Assembly (NCBI GenBank): GCA_903813345.2
Contig: CAIIXF020000012.1
Span: forward strand, 33,180,572 to 33,244,571
Length of the DNA: 64,000 bases
Direction: 5' to 3'
Source of the DNA: Owenia fusiformis
Lineage: Eukaryota > Annelida > Polychaeta > Sabellida > Oweniidae
Both the position numbers and the translations under genes were made by a program. The notes below the pieces were generated by a model. It made no database searches. It saw only the letters and a program-made list of their open reading frames with translations, and was not told where the DNA came from. Shown here in pieces: positions 46,101 to 58,446 of the stretch (its first letter is position 1; the number at the start of each line of letters is the position of its first letter).

Positions 46101-49100
46101 CACATCTTATCCCCGAAGTAACTATACATTTTATTAACAATTACAGCCATGGCCGGAGATCAAATACTTTAAAGAAAGTTTCATCGAAGTGTTCCAAAAC
46201 TTCACAATTCTGCAACACAGAATTTTAGAAGTTTTGGCACTTTCGCTGAATCTGGTATGTATTGATATGTCAATTTAAAAAGAATGAAATTTCCACTGGT
46301 GTTTTTGTTTTGATTGTAATAATGTTAAGATGGAGAGGAGGGGGGTTCACCTTATTATTTAGGGTTTGTTTGTTATGAGTTGCTGTGCTCGTATATGTTT
46401 CTTTCGTTCATGTGCGTACAAATATATAACCATTTACCGATTTTCCATTTTCAAAATATCGAGCTAGATATAATTAACATTATATATATAGCTGGTTTAA
46501 ATACACATCATGTGTGACAATTACATAGTTGCTATGATGTATAGTATAATAATAATGCAACTCCAATTTAAGGAAAGGGAGTTCTTCAAGAAGCACCATC
46601 GTACATTAGATAAGAAAAGTGCGACTTGTATACGTGCAGCATTTTACCCAAAGATGCCAGATGACTTTAAGAAAACCAATGGTCAAGTTAGATGTGCAGA
46701 ACATATAGATTATGGAGCTCTGACCTTTATCCACCAAGATAATGTGGGAGGTCTACAGGTAGTTATATTGGACATATATGGTGTCTGTGAAAGGTGGGAC
46801 ACTGTATTATACTTAGAAATGTTTGAGATCGCATTGATGAATCATATACAGGGTGTTTCATATGTATGCACCCCCCCCCCCCCCCCATAAACTCATACAT
46901 GTTGCATTGCCAACCTATCATGTCATATATCATTTTGTTTCTTATGAAAAGTTACATACGATTGCAAAGTCTCAGAATCCAGTGGTGCCCGTGAAAAAGA
47001 GATACAATGTATCAAAGTATGTGGGTATGGGTCATTTCAAGGGGAATTTCTGGTAGTTTCGAGGGCAATTTTTAGGAAGATATTTAGATAGGTTTCATAC
47101 AGTGCCTAAGAGGAAGGTTAAGGACCCTGGTGCGGCCTCTATCACTAAATATGGGTATGAGAAAAGTGAACAGATCACTGGACTGAGTTAAAAAATGACC
47201 TAAAGTTACCCTCTAAATGACCCCATACCCGCACACTTTGATACATTGTATCTTTTCTCAGGGACACCCCTTGATTCTGAAACTTTGTAATCTTGTGTAA
47301 CTTTCTATGAGGAACAAGATGATATATAACATGGTAGGGTGACAGTTTATGGGGCGGTGAATACATATGAAACATCCTGTATACATATCAATTTATGTAG
47401 AATTAAATGGGTTTTGATAAAATACATTCACAAAATGAATGATTTGCAAGTTATGACAATTTTATATTCTGAAATCATAATTCACTTGAAATCAGATCTT
47501 GCTCCGGGGATATCCCAAAAAAGTCCAAATATTTCTTCAAGTATTTTATATCTTTGGTCGAGCCTGAGATCTATATTTTCTATAGTGTATTTTTGGGAAA
47601 TATCACCGACAAAGAATTACTTATAGAAATGATTTCTTTAGGTTAAGACTAAATCTTGCAAGTGGATTGATTTGAAGTCAAAAGATGGCGCTCTAGTAGT
47701 GCTCCTTGGAGATCTAATGCAAAGATGGACGTCAGATAAATTTTATGCTCCCGTAAGTATATAGTTCACCTGAAACCCAAAAGGCTAGTAGTAGTCAGTA
47801 CTAATACCTGGTTAGCATATGTCATTTACAGTGTGTACACCACGCCTTGCTACAAGTAAGAGAGGCATTATCTTTTTAAATATATTAATGTGTTTTGGTC
47901 ATACAATACGTAGAAAGTTTCTCAATTCGTTCAGACAATGAAGGTCTTTTATCCATTTCCACTGTTTATAATGTTGATAATTTCCTCCATCAGGAAGCCA
48001 AGGGTCGCAACTTAGAGGCATTTTCACAAATGAGAAACAACTTTATTCAGTTCTAAGATTGTTGAAATATCTGCTCCAAATATAACTTTTATGAAATTTC
48101 TTAAACCAAACGATCACCAGAAAACTTCTTTAACAGACTTACACTCCCCTCCATAACACTCCATAGCTCCCCCATTGAATTACGTGTTAAAGCCTCTTTA
48201 CCTTTGAATTTTTATTTACTTAACCTGCGATGAAAATACTTATACTATTGATGGGAACGTAATTTGACTTATTTCCAATACATCCAAATTTTCTCAATTT
48301 TTTCCTCAATTTTTTCCTCAATTACAATAAGTCGAAAATTGACGATAAGTTTGATTAATTTTTGAAAATCGACATTCCCATGTTAACCAAGGTGAAATGG
48401 TAGGTTTGCCGCAAGTCATATGACAGAATATCCATCCATCCGAGTCCTTGCAAAAATACGAGTTGGGCAGGCAATTGAATTTGCTAATTTTATTTAACAA
48501 AAATTGATATGTTTCTCCAGGTTCAACAAAATTCTAGGGCTTTAAAGTCAAAATTGTTTTTCAATAAACCTCTCCCATTGAGATAACATAGGAGGCGAAA
48601 AATAAACTAAACAGTTCGTGTACAAAAAAGTTAGACAATTCAATTTTCTATATGAAAATATTTTTACTGAAAAGATATCCTGATTTCTGATTTGCCCCGA
48701 ATCCTCCATTTCCAATTGGATTACATGGGAATGACGATTTTCAAAAATTCATCAAATTTATCATCAATTTTCGACCTATTGTAATTAAGGAAAAAATTGA
48801 GAAGATTTGGAGGTATCGGAAATAAAGTAAAATAACGTTTCCATCAATATTACAAGTTTATTCATCGCCGGTTAAGTAAATAAAAATTCAAAGGTGAAGA
48901 GGCTTTAACACGTAGTTCAATGGGGGAGCTAAGGTTGCCAAACTTAAGGAGGGGAGTGTACAGGGTGTCAAAAAACAACGGCACCCCCCTCTATAGCAAA
49001 AAGTACTCATTTTAAAGACAATTTAATTCTGGAGTTGCCTGAGAAATTTCAGCTTTATATCATATAATTTTACAGATGTACAGCTGATTTTTAGTTGTTG

Positions 49101-51094
49101 GTATGACCACCAGTTGCTACTCAAACTGCAGCTTATCTGGATTGATATGATTTCAATGAAAATTCAGATAAAGGTGTAGCATTGCATAATCCTCTTAGCA
49201 CTTTCCTCACATTCTTCAGAAATACATCCTAACTGTATCTTTTTTCAAGAGGCTCTTTGTCCATCAGTTCCTATACCCTGTTTTTCAGAACTGAACCCAT
49301 ATGTCCAGTGCAATTGGAATCTGGGCTAATTCTTTCATATTCCACTTTCTGAAGATTTGACCTTTAACCAGTAACAGAGCAGCAAACAAAGTACCGAAGT
49401 AGCAAACTTAAAAACAACGTACATTTTTTAAAATAAAGTTTTATTAAATGAAATTTGAGGAGTAACTCCAGAATTAAATTATCTTTCAAATGAGGTATGA
49501 CACGATATGGGACATTCAGGACTTTTCACTGTAGAGGGGGGGGGGGTGCCGTTGTTTTTTGACACCCTGTATTATTCAACAGTGAAAAAATGTCCTGGGT
49601 TTTAGTACATAAATTTTCAAATTAATGCAGAGTCTTCAGAGTGGACCAAATAAATATATTAGCTAGATTCATCATATCATGTCAGGAAGTAGCGTCTAGA
49701 TACAAAATGATTTCCATATTGATACTGTAAGACTGATGGCAATGTTTCCATGATAAAAGATTTCCTGAACGACCCAGTATAATTCAAATCAATGCAGAGT
49801 CTTCAGGGTGGACCAAATAAATATATTAGCTAGATTCATCATATCATGTCAGGAAGTAGCGTCTAGATACAAAATGATTTCCATATTGATACTGTAAGAC
49901 TGATGGCAATGTTTCCATGATAAAAGATTTCCTCAACGACCCAGTATAATTCAAATCAATGCAGAGTCTTCAGGGTGGACCAAATAAATATATTAGCTAG
50001 ATTCATCATATCATGTCAGGAAGTAGCGTCTAGATACAAAATGATTTCCATATTGATACTGTAAGACTGATGGCAATGTTTCCATGATAAAAGATTTCCT
50101 GAACGACCCAGTATAATTCAAATCAATGCAGAGTCTTGAGGGTGGACCAAATAAAGATATTAGCTAGATTCATCATATCATGTCAGGAAGTAGCGTCTAG
50201 ATACAAAATGATTTCCATATTGATACCAGGGGGGGGGGGAGATTTCCCAAAGATGCCCTATCATATTAGCACGTTCGAAAACAAATTTTATAAACAGGCC
50301 TCAATTTGCCGTTAAAATGGATCTTCAAATGTTCACTGTAGTTTTATGAGTATTCTCTACAAGTATGGATCGAGTAACTTTAATAGTATTACCGTAGGTT
50401 TGAAATGATGATGTTGAACTGATGTTGACGCCATTCCCACGATTTCAAATTTAACTTTGCGCATGCGCAGCAGTGAGAGAGCACGTGCTAAGGTTTGTTC
50501 ACGTGATCGAATCCTGCAATTTGATTGGAGATGATGCAAGAGATGATGTAATGGGGAATCCCCGAATACGATAGAATATGAAAGAATTATGGGAGCTACT
50601 CACTCCTCCTGTATTGATACTGTAAGACTGATGGCAATGTTTCCATGATAAAAGATTTCTTGAACGACCCAGTATAATTCAAATCAATGCAGAGTCTTCA
50701 AGGTGGACCAAATAAATATATTAGCTAGATTCAATATATCATGTCAGGAAGTAGCGTCTAAATGATTTCCATATTCGAACTGTAAGATCGATGGCAATGT
50801 TTCCATGATGAATTATTTCCTGAATGACCTGGTATAATTCAAATACATGATCATGATTTACAGCCGCACAGAGTTTTGAAGTTACCAGATGAAACCGACG
50901 GTTTCATTGGCGCAAATAGGTCGAGGTTAAGTCTGATCTATTTTGGAAGTCCAGACGCTGATACATTGGTACAAGGGATTGAAGGATCAAAATATGAGCC
51001 TATTATTGCATCCCATCACTATGAACGGAGGACTGAACGGGCCAGTAGAGAAGGTTATAAAGGGACGTATCAAGAGCTGCTGAAAACACAATAA
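43116..51094 (+). CDS. 2-oxoglutarate/Fe(II) oxygenase, IPNS-like (seven exons)
   Basis: Exons: 43116-43280, 44806-44918, 45792-45852, 46147-46254, 46573-46758, 47642-47752 and 50864-51094 (TAA). All introns are GT-AG, phases join, and the total of 975 bp gives 324 residues, the usual length of isopenicillin-N-synthase-like oxygenases. The N-terminus (VPVIDFQVY ... LTNVGCLYIKNHGI) is the family's opening domain. Iron ligands are H193, D195 (AEHIDYG, exon 5) and H250 (PHRV, exon 7). R269-x-S271 would bind the 2-oxoglutarate carboxylate or equivalent. These cytosolic enzymes oxidise small molecules; the substrate cannot be told from sequence. The exon-5 acceptor (TTTAAG) is the weakest border. 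Introns 5 and 6 hold MITEs and a 167-bp tandem array. Two AATAAA signals follow. Confidence 0.9.
43430..43605. repeat. (ACTGT)n pentanucleotide microsatellite
   Basis: About 35 units, near-perfect on the left and degenerating rightward into ACTGC and ACGAC variants. It lies in intron 1 of the oxygenase. The open frames it creates on both strands are artefacts of the period. Confidence 0.95.
43610..44800. other. Intron 1 of the oxygenase, remainder
   Basis: No coding segment or mobile-element end was recognised in the rest of this 1.5-kb intron. Confidence 0.5.
46847..47381. mobile_element. Mariner-type MITE in oxygenase intron 5
   Basis: The left end TACAGGGTGTTTCATATGTA and the right end with ATACATATGAAACATCCTGT are inverted, with TA at both boundaries. 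The arms continue inward (GATACAATGTATCAAAGT against ACTTTGATACATTGTATC). A run of 16 C lies 24 bases inside the left end (46871-46886) where the right end has only GGGGCGG. It is non-autonomous. Confidence 0.8.
48140..48960. mobile_element. Mariner-type MITE, CTCCCC family, copy 2
   Basis: Fuller relative of 15270-15916. It begins TACACTCCCCTCC and ends GGAGGGGAGTGTA, and arms 48140-48480 and 48690-48960 pair along most of their length. TA lies at both ends. It is in intron 6 of the oxygenase. Confidence 0.85.
48959..49571. mobile_element. Mariner-type MITE abutting the previous one
   Basis: TACAGGGTGTCAAAAAACAA at 48959 is mirrored by TTGTTTTTTGACACCCTGTA at 49571. The arms pair inward (CAATTTAATTCTGGAGTT against AACTCCAGAATTAAATT). 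Its first TA is the last TA of the preceding MITE. An 11-base G run (49536-49546) sits inside the right arm where the left arm has only six C. Confidence 0.85.
49590..50835. repeat. 167-bp tandem array ending near the exon-7 acceptor
   Basis: About five units of 166-167 bp are marked by AATGCAGAGTCTTCAGGGTG at 49628 (variant), 49794, 49961, 50128 (variant) and 50689. Inner units are nearly identical; the outer ones diverge. The last unit ends in GGTATAATTCAAATACATGA, 18 bases from the AG of the exon-7 acceptor. The array is interrupted by the element at 50227-50611. Confidence 0.85.
50227..50611. mobile_element. hAT-type MITE inside the 167-bp array
   Basis: The element starts CAGGGGGGGGGGGAG and ends CTCACTCCTCCTG, an imperfect terminal repeat of the CAG-n-G type known for hAT. 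It is flanked by TATTGATAC on both sides (50218-50226 and 50612-50620), consistent with the 8-bp hAT target duplication plus one chance base. Removing it restores the 167-bp unit exactly. It has no transposase. Confidence 0.8.
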
Positions 51095-51409
51095 TGCAAA
51101 AACATACAGAACACTTCCTCAACACTACACAACCTTTTCGTTACTTTAACTGGTTTTATAGTCTATAAGTATTTTAGATGATATCACATTATGATAGAGA
51201 TAAGATGACACGATTAATTGAGTAAAGTGGATATAATGAGAAAACATGTTTAACATGTGTATATACTTAGCTAATTTAGTATTGTTATTATAATATAATA
51301 ACAGTATTAATAGTAATCAATAGCATCACTATATATCACTATTCAGTTACTGCAAGTATCTAAATTGAAGTTTATGAGTGCCAATCACTGTTTTAAAGGT
51401 GAAAATGTT

Positions 51410-51428
51410 AATAAATATATGAAATAAA
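51410..51428 (+). terminator. Polyadenylation signals of the oxygenase gene
   Basis: AATAAA at 51410-51415 and again at 51423-51428, 316-334 bp beyond the stop codon. Confidence 0.6.
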
Positions 51429-51475
51429 AACATGTATTTGATTGTCAGTTATGATTTAAATCTTAGTGCGGAAGG

Positions 51476-51915
51476 GCAGAGGGCTTCCCGGACGGGACTT
51501 TAACAGGATCTGAGGATTGTAGGTACCCTGAAAATGCGTTTGAGGGGGTACGTACAATGTAAGAGGTATATTTGAGTGAAACCCCCGGGGGAACAATAAG
51601 CCTTTAACGGGGAATGGGAGGTAGGTACCCTGTAATAGCTTTCATGGGGTGCTGGTAGAAGGTTGGGTTTTAACAGGGGGTAGACGTGTAAAAGTGGGAC
51701 AGGGGGGTGAGGGTGTAGGTATGTGTACTCTTTTTAGAAGCGCCTACACAGGGTAATGGAGTACTAGGTGTCCTGTAGAAAGGAGCCTTGACATGGGGAC
51801 CGTCAAGGGGGTAGATGCCCTTTTTAAAATAGGGCCTTAACATGATATTGAAAGGATAGGTCCTCTGCTTAAGAAGAATCTAAAAATGGGGATATGGAAG
51901 TAGATTCCTATTAAC
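51476..51915. repeat. G-rich degenerate repeat
   Basis: The plus strand is strongly G-rich, with recurring phrases AGGTACCCTG (51520, 51631), AGGTGTCCTG (51767), AGATGCCCTT (51823) and AGGTCCTCTG (51868), each followed by a GGGG run. It looks like an old, much-diverged tandem repeat. The G runs might allow quadruplexes. Confidence 0.55.
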
Positions 51916-53015
51916 TTTTTACAATTTCGGCTGTGGAGAATAACACCAACGGGTAGGGGGCGGGGGCGGGAGGCTATGATCTCGAAAACGAACAATCAAT
52001 AGTATAGTTTCCATATAGCTTTTGAAATCTAGCTAAATCTAGAGATTTTAAGAGATTTGCATATTGAACCTCTAATGATATACATTACCTTCTTTTAAAT
52101 GGCATATTTGAATTCAGTGAAATGTTTTCTTCTATAATAGCTTTGATTTAAACAGTTATGTAATTTGAATAATTTTCTATGACAATTAAAAAAAACTTGG
52201 GCTAAATCTCCATAGATGCAATGCTAAAATTATTTAAAACCTTGGATTATTTGTATGTCAACCAACATTTGCATGTTTAATCACACCATGTACATAAACA
52301 GGGTCATCGTGTGGTATATCATTCAAGTTTTATACAGATTCAACTAACACTCTTTGATAAATCATGAAGTTAAGCCACTTGTCCAAGATTTTAGCATGTA
52401 AGTGAATGGAACTCTAGCCCAAATTAATAGCTGAATAAAAGATGGCAGCACTAGATTTCATTGCTTTTTCTGCTATTTAGAAACTATCCTATGTATGAAG
52501 TGCCAGAATGTTTCGGGTGAAGAGCCCAACTACGAAAAATAGTTTACAAAAGGATTAATGCAAATGCCTTTTATATGAACAAAATGTCAACTACGGGGGA
52601 GTTTCCTGCACCTGCGATATGGTTTGTTCATTTAGAATTAAATAAACCATGACTATATATTCCATTCTGACAGAATTTCATCTCATATTATTATTATGTT
52701 CGGAATCCTGGTTCGGAATGTTCCCGGGGAATGTTTCAAATAATAATGTCAGATAGATTCAAAATAGTATTGATGATACACATAGACACTTAATTTGGAT
52801 CCAGTTTGAATTTAATTGGCGGATTCATAAAATCCGCCAAATTAAAAATCCGTCAAAGGAGCACGTAGGTTATCGCAAACAATTTCAGAGGGTCATATCT
52901 TGGATTATTTCTATTTTCTGACAATGAAGGTTTATCTTTTAGATCAATTCATAATCTCAAATAAAATTATATACAGTAATAATAAAGTCAAACAAACTCT
53001 GAGATATTTAACTAG
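51916..53015. other. No gene recognised; one hairpin
   Basis: Only an inverted repeat at 52811-52846 (TTAATTGGCGGATT against AATCCGCCAAATTAA, one extra base) stands out. No coding segment was recognised. Confidence 0.45.
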
Positions 53016-53402
53016 CAATCAACCCATCAACACTCTTTTTCAAAGATGTTGACCCCATTTTCACCAAAAATGCAATCATTTTTTACAATGTTTAATGCAT
53101 TACTATTCTCTATTTTGATGTATCAAATAGTTCTTGAAAGAAAATTTAATTGCTTTAAGATAAGTGTTTCCCATGTTATTTCTCCATTGAAAAATCTCAT
53201 GCTATCCATTGGTTTCAGTTCATTTTGTCATCCAAATTCAGTATCTTTAAAGTCCCTGGAGCAATCAACTTTTCCTTTTAGCAAATCAAACATGTCTCAA
53301 AGCACATTCTAAAATATGCATTCAACAATATAATAAAAGGTTGCATTTTTGGTGAAAATTAGGCCAACATTTTTGAAAAAGTATGTTGATTGGTCCATTG
53401 CC
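53016..53402. mobile_element. MITE with CCCATTTTCACCAAAAATGC arms
   Basis: The left arm (53037-53076) and right arm (53340-53385) pair over about 40 bp: CTTTTTCAAAGATGTTG and TTTTCACCAAAAATGCAA against their complements. Looser pairing (GCAATCAAC / GTTGATTGG) continues outward. The target duplication was not resolved. It has no coding content. Confidence 0.65.
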
Positions 53403-54900
53403 CCTTCAATATCACTTAGGTCTAATTAACTAAATTATCAATATATATACTTTTCTTGAAGATAATGAATGGATCGAAAAGATACAACCATGTTCATGAT
53501 CAGAAAATATTCATAATTCAAGTTAGAATCGTTTGAAATTGTGTGCGATTACCTACGTGCTCCTTTCAGTTTGGAATTTTTGTCTAATACACATCAGAAA
53601 AACTTCTGGGGCCCCATTTCCTGTCAACATGTCATCAATTCTATATTCTTCCAAAAAAATATAGAAAATATCTTTTCATATTTGTTTATTAAAATTGTAT
53701 TCGGGTTTGAACAAAACACTCAATCGGCCGGCGCCCGGCCGATGAATCGGAGCAAATGTGACCCAGGCATATGAAGGGCATATGTTTGAAATCCTGGGAA
53801 AATGCTCTCCCCCAATTTTGCAAATATGGTCTAGAGCTAATGAACCCTCTAATTTGTTTTCGTTTACATGAGCAACTAACAAATATGTTTATGCTCATTC
53901 TGTCTCAGCTTAGTTTTAATTAAATTTTACCCCCACCCTTCGAACGTCCTTGTCTCCCTCATTTTTGCAACCCTACATTCAGTTTCTTTTTAAACAAAAT
54001 CAAGAAATATCCGTCCACATATCAGGTATTAAACCAATAGTTGTTTATTATAAGATTATGTTTATAGATCATAAGCTATTTGTAATTTCAGCTATAAAAT
54101 TAGCCCTCTCCCCCCTCTTCTATCTCTAGATACGCGGAGTTTCTAGACCGGCTAAGCACGTCTAGAAATTACTAGAAATTCCACATTTGATGCAGTGCAT
54201 GTTCATATATTATATGAACTTTTTCGTCAGACAGATGGCAGTAGTAATTTCTTTGTACAATATATTCTCAGAGAAGAGGAGGAAAGTCCAACGAATTCTA
54301 TAAAAGGAAAAAAACATCTACAGTTAATCTCTATCTTGTTCATTAATGAATTCTGGGTCACACCATCCGCTTTATCAGGAAAATGATTGGCAAAACACCA
54401 CTTCCATCTTTCCGAGGCAGCAGACAGGACCATATACCTAACCAATTTTAATGACTAGAACAAATATAGCTTAGAACAATCAAATACCACCCTTTCTTAC
54501 AATACCTTGTTCCCATCTGGTTCTCTGAATTTTCATAATTTCTCAGATTAGACAGAATTTCAACAGAGAGGCGTATTTTCTTAAATTATCAAACTCAGTG
54601 TGCAATACTGAAACACTCTAATGCGATCGAAATTGGTGTCAAATTAGATCTGTCAGTAAAAATAATTCACTAAGTAGAAAATTTTATTTGCTGAACATGA
54701 CCTCAATTTATTTTTAATCACATACGATTGTCACCCATCACATTGCACGCACTCTGCAATGTGACTCATTGTAGATCTATACTTTTTTTCTTGACATTGA
54801 CGACATTAAATTTTTATACCATTACCATAAAAGATTTCCCTCATTGCATTATCAGACTTTGCGGAGAAGAGAAAGGAGAAATAAATTTTTATTCGTATTG
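53403..54900. other. No gene recognised; dispersed-repeat piece
   Basis: 53705-53741 (TTTGAACAAAACACTCAATC then a GC-rich GGCCGG palindrome) resembles 43-80 at the window's start. The remainder is AT-rich without recognisable coding sequence. Confidence 0.45.
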
Positions 54901-54904
54901 GATG

Positions 54905-55017
54905 GATACTTGATCGAAAGAACATTTGTTGAAATAAACATTTCATATGAGATACACGTAGAACAATTTATTTAAAGAACATTTGATCTAACAAAATAGG
55001 ATCAACGGAACACTCGA
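54905..55017. repeat. GAACACTTGATC minisatellite, left part
   Basis: Degenerate units of about 20-30 bp (GAACATTTGATC, GGAACACTCGAT) run up to the left end of the TIR element. The same motif resumes at 60005-60190. Confidence 0.5.
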
Positions 55018-56152
55018 TATACACCCATTCTCAATAAGAATGCAAATTCCAGGTATGAATCTGACGAAAATTAAAGTAGCTTTAAATGGTTTAAAGTTTA
55101 TGTATTTTTATTTGAATATATGTTAAGTATTTAAAGTGAAAATATCTTCATCAATCTCATACCCCGTCACATGTTGAAGCTTATCTAGTATTCATTTAAT
55201 TATGTAAGTCTCTGTCATTTACATTATAAAGGGTTGTCGTAGCAAAAGACCTAAATTTTCATTCAACATATTATTCTCATGTCTGTTTTTGTTCCTAACA
55301 ATAAGGATATATTTTGCCTTAATACTAAATCATACATCAGGCATTTTGAAGATACATAAGTGGAAAGAATTCACATTGAAGTCAACAATTACATGTGACT
55401 TATTATTCTTTTTCACAAACAAAACCTTAGTTCTACATGTCATTCCAATTTTATATAAAATCAGTCTGATAACATTAAATTTATCTTTTTTCTGATTAGA
55501 AATAGTGTTCAGAATCAAATAATAGCCATATCTTGGTGTTTGATATGCCATACAAAATTTATTTGAGATTTGTATATCGTTACACCCTTGATAACGTATA
55601 TGATCCAAAATAGTAACATCGTAGAATGAGTCATATCATATATGTGATCATGGTTAAACCATCAACTGGTGCTTCTTTTATCATGTTTACACTGCATTTT
55701 AACCTATAGTAACATTTAAAACAAACATAGTTCAGTGGACCATCATATACCGTAAATGATGGTGAAAACTTTTGCAATAGAAACATTAAAGCTAACACAA
55801 ACATTATTTATGCACAAAACACGTAATGAATTAATATATTGTCACATACGCTATATGTTGGAATAAATAGTAGCCCGGACAGAATTGTTCAATGGTCACT
55901 TTTTCTCAAATAACTTTTTTTTAATTTTCAGTATTATCATAGTCTGATCACATATTTGAAAACTAGAGTAAAATTCTGACATACAAATTTTTTTTAAAGA
56001 ACATCTCCTAATTTATTGATATTATAGGCGTTCGTAGTATGACTGACGCAAATACATTATTCATCATTTTTCCTTATATTTGTTCAAAATGGCGGCATAT
56101 TTTGTAAATTTGAGTGTTCAATTAAAAGTTAATATTTAAAGATTGTCACAGG

Positions 56153-56478
56153 ACTATAGGGCCATGCTGCCACTGTTACAATCCTGATGTAATGCAGCAA
56201 CTGACCAATCATCAAGTACAAGAAGTCAACTCCCTCCAAGGGTATATGAAATCAACTCTATTGAAATGTTCGGGGCTGTGTTCAAGAGGATGTGAAAAGG
56301 TGGCGCTCCAATGTGTGGGGTGTGACGAGAGTAGGTCCTCAATCTTTTCAAGAGCTCCAAACAGCCATCTCAGAGGCCATTGAAAAGCTGAAGAACAATT
56401 TACATGCATGCCAAGGATGGATTAAGAGGTGTGTGACTGGGAAAGACATTACAAACTGTGGCTGTATGACCCTATAGT
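56153..56478. mobile_element. Small ACTATAGGG-ended element with a transposase-like scrap
   Basis: The left end ACTATAGGGCCATGCTGCCA and the right end (complement ACTATAGGGTCATACAGCCA) form terminal repeats of about 21 bp with three mismatches. A plus-strand frame (about 56271-56478; VKRWRSNVW ... SFQELQTAI ... GWIKRCV) vaguely resembles the C-terminus of mariner/Tc1-like transposases. It is too short to assign firmly. Confidence 0.5.
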
Positions 56479-58446
56479 TGTTAAACGAATTAGTGTTGCT
56501 AATCCACTACGAGTAACAATGGAATGGCCAAAAAACTTTTAAGTCCTGCAACCTTATCAATATACTGTACATACAATGTAATGGTATACTTACAATTCTG
56601 GGACTAAGTCTTGCTTCACACATTCGTAATGCCAAATCCTTTGTAACGTAAGTGATTACAAAACTTACAATCGCAAGATCAAAACTATACTACATAATTT
56701 GTGATTATCGTCAAAAAGTAACAACATTCAGTGTCTCCTCTAATATCATAGGTACATATGAACTCCTGAAAACGTTACTTAATCCTGGCTTGGACATAAA
56801 GATCCCATAGAACACGAGTTTCAATCTCGGGACACACAGATCTAGAGATTAAATAGCCCTTTAAAATTCCCTGTGGGATTGACTCCTCTACTACACACTC
56901 AAAATCTGAGACTCTCGGACAAATAACGTAACATTCTAGAGACCATTGGAGATTCTTCTTTTCTTAAAAGAATAGTATTTATTATCATCAGAATATCTAC
57001 ATTCAGTGCCTTTTCGACATATCAACAGTAATTGTAAACTGCTGTGAAAAAAATCGCCAAGATGTAGCTCTTTATCTCCACTCTCAGTCTGCATGATAGC
57101 CCTGTCAGAATACTCTTGGATAGCTAATGTTGTCTCTTCTTGTATGTCATTCCTTGTTCGTTTCACTTTTGTGCAGTGCGCTTTTAACACTGTTTATTTG
57201 CTTCAACAAATTTATATTCCTTTGATTGTGGTAAGCGTCGATTACTCAATTCATTTTTGTTCAGCCAAGCAAGGCCCTTGTATCACCTTTCATCGCCTTT
57301 AGTCATATTATATCAACTAGACTTGAACACTTTTCAGGCATTTCCCCGCCAGTCATGTTGAGTCTGCTTCGCCTCTTCAACTGCGTGTTTTCCTCGTACT
57401 AATCTTCTCCTCAACTCAAGGGATATCACTATGCTAAAGTTTGCATCGCATCACTTCTCCCCTACACTCATTAGTGTTTTTGGCGTGCTTGAACCCTTGG
57501 TTCTATAAGATCCTTTGGTGATTTGTGATTGTTTTTTCCCTGTTTATCTATGTTCAGGGAGCTTTGTTTTCTTATGGGTACGTACGTCCCCAAGTTCTAC
57601 TTATCCGTTTTCTAAAGAGCCATGCGTGTCCTCTTGCAAAATTCCAGGCAAAATTTATTTGAACTATTAATTGTGTGTTACTTGTACCACTGCCATAAGC
57701 ACTGTCACAATCATTGTTATCGGCATTACTTGGGCCATTGGTAACAGCCTCTCTTCTTTTTGATTTGTCTCCTGTATTATTACGCTGTCTGAGACTAACA
57801 TAACATGTCTCGGGCGCAATGACATAATTTTTTTCTTTTATGGTCTTTATCTTTTTTCAGATAGTGCATGTAGCTATTGAGACAATGTATTTATGAACCT
57901 GAGCACGCTCTTTTTGGTGCTTTTTTCCTATCACCGACGATAGTCTTTTTGAATTTCAGCAGGATGATTTCCCATCTACAATAAGTATACAAGTTGATAA
58001 ATGAACATATCTGTAAAGATTGACGACAGAAAACGTGTGCAATAGAATTTATCAATTGCGTTACCATTGGTAACGTAATTTATGACATAGAAAACGCAAG
58101 ACTATAGCTTCAATTAAAAATGAATGATAGAAGGGTGTTTTATATTCATTCTCACATTTATACTCTACATCTACATCTACATCAATAATCTGCAAAAGGC
58201 TAATAAGCCCATTTAAAGCAGATATATAGTTTAACAGTGATATAATTTGAATAGAATACAGTTTGAACCTTAACATTTAAAAGAATAGATCTATGGTTTA
58301 CAACTCATTTTAAAATATACACTGAAATCACACTTCTCCACTTAAGGAGGCATCCTTCCCAAGATCGATGCTCCCGTTCGTAGAAAAGTAAGCCATATTC
58401 AATAATCATTTGTACAGATAGACCTATTGCTAAAATACAACTGAGC

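Noticed and set aside
56936-57190. 84-codon minus-strand frame with charged N-terminus
   Set aside because: Slightly coding-like and faintly reminiscent of MADF/SANT-type transposon accessory proteins, but no motif was firm enough to name it.
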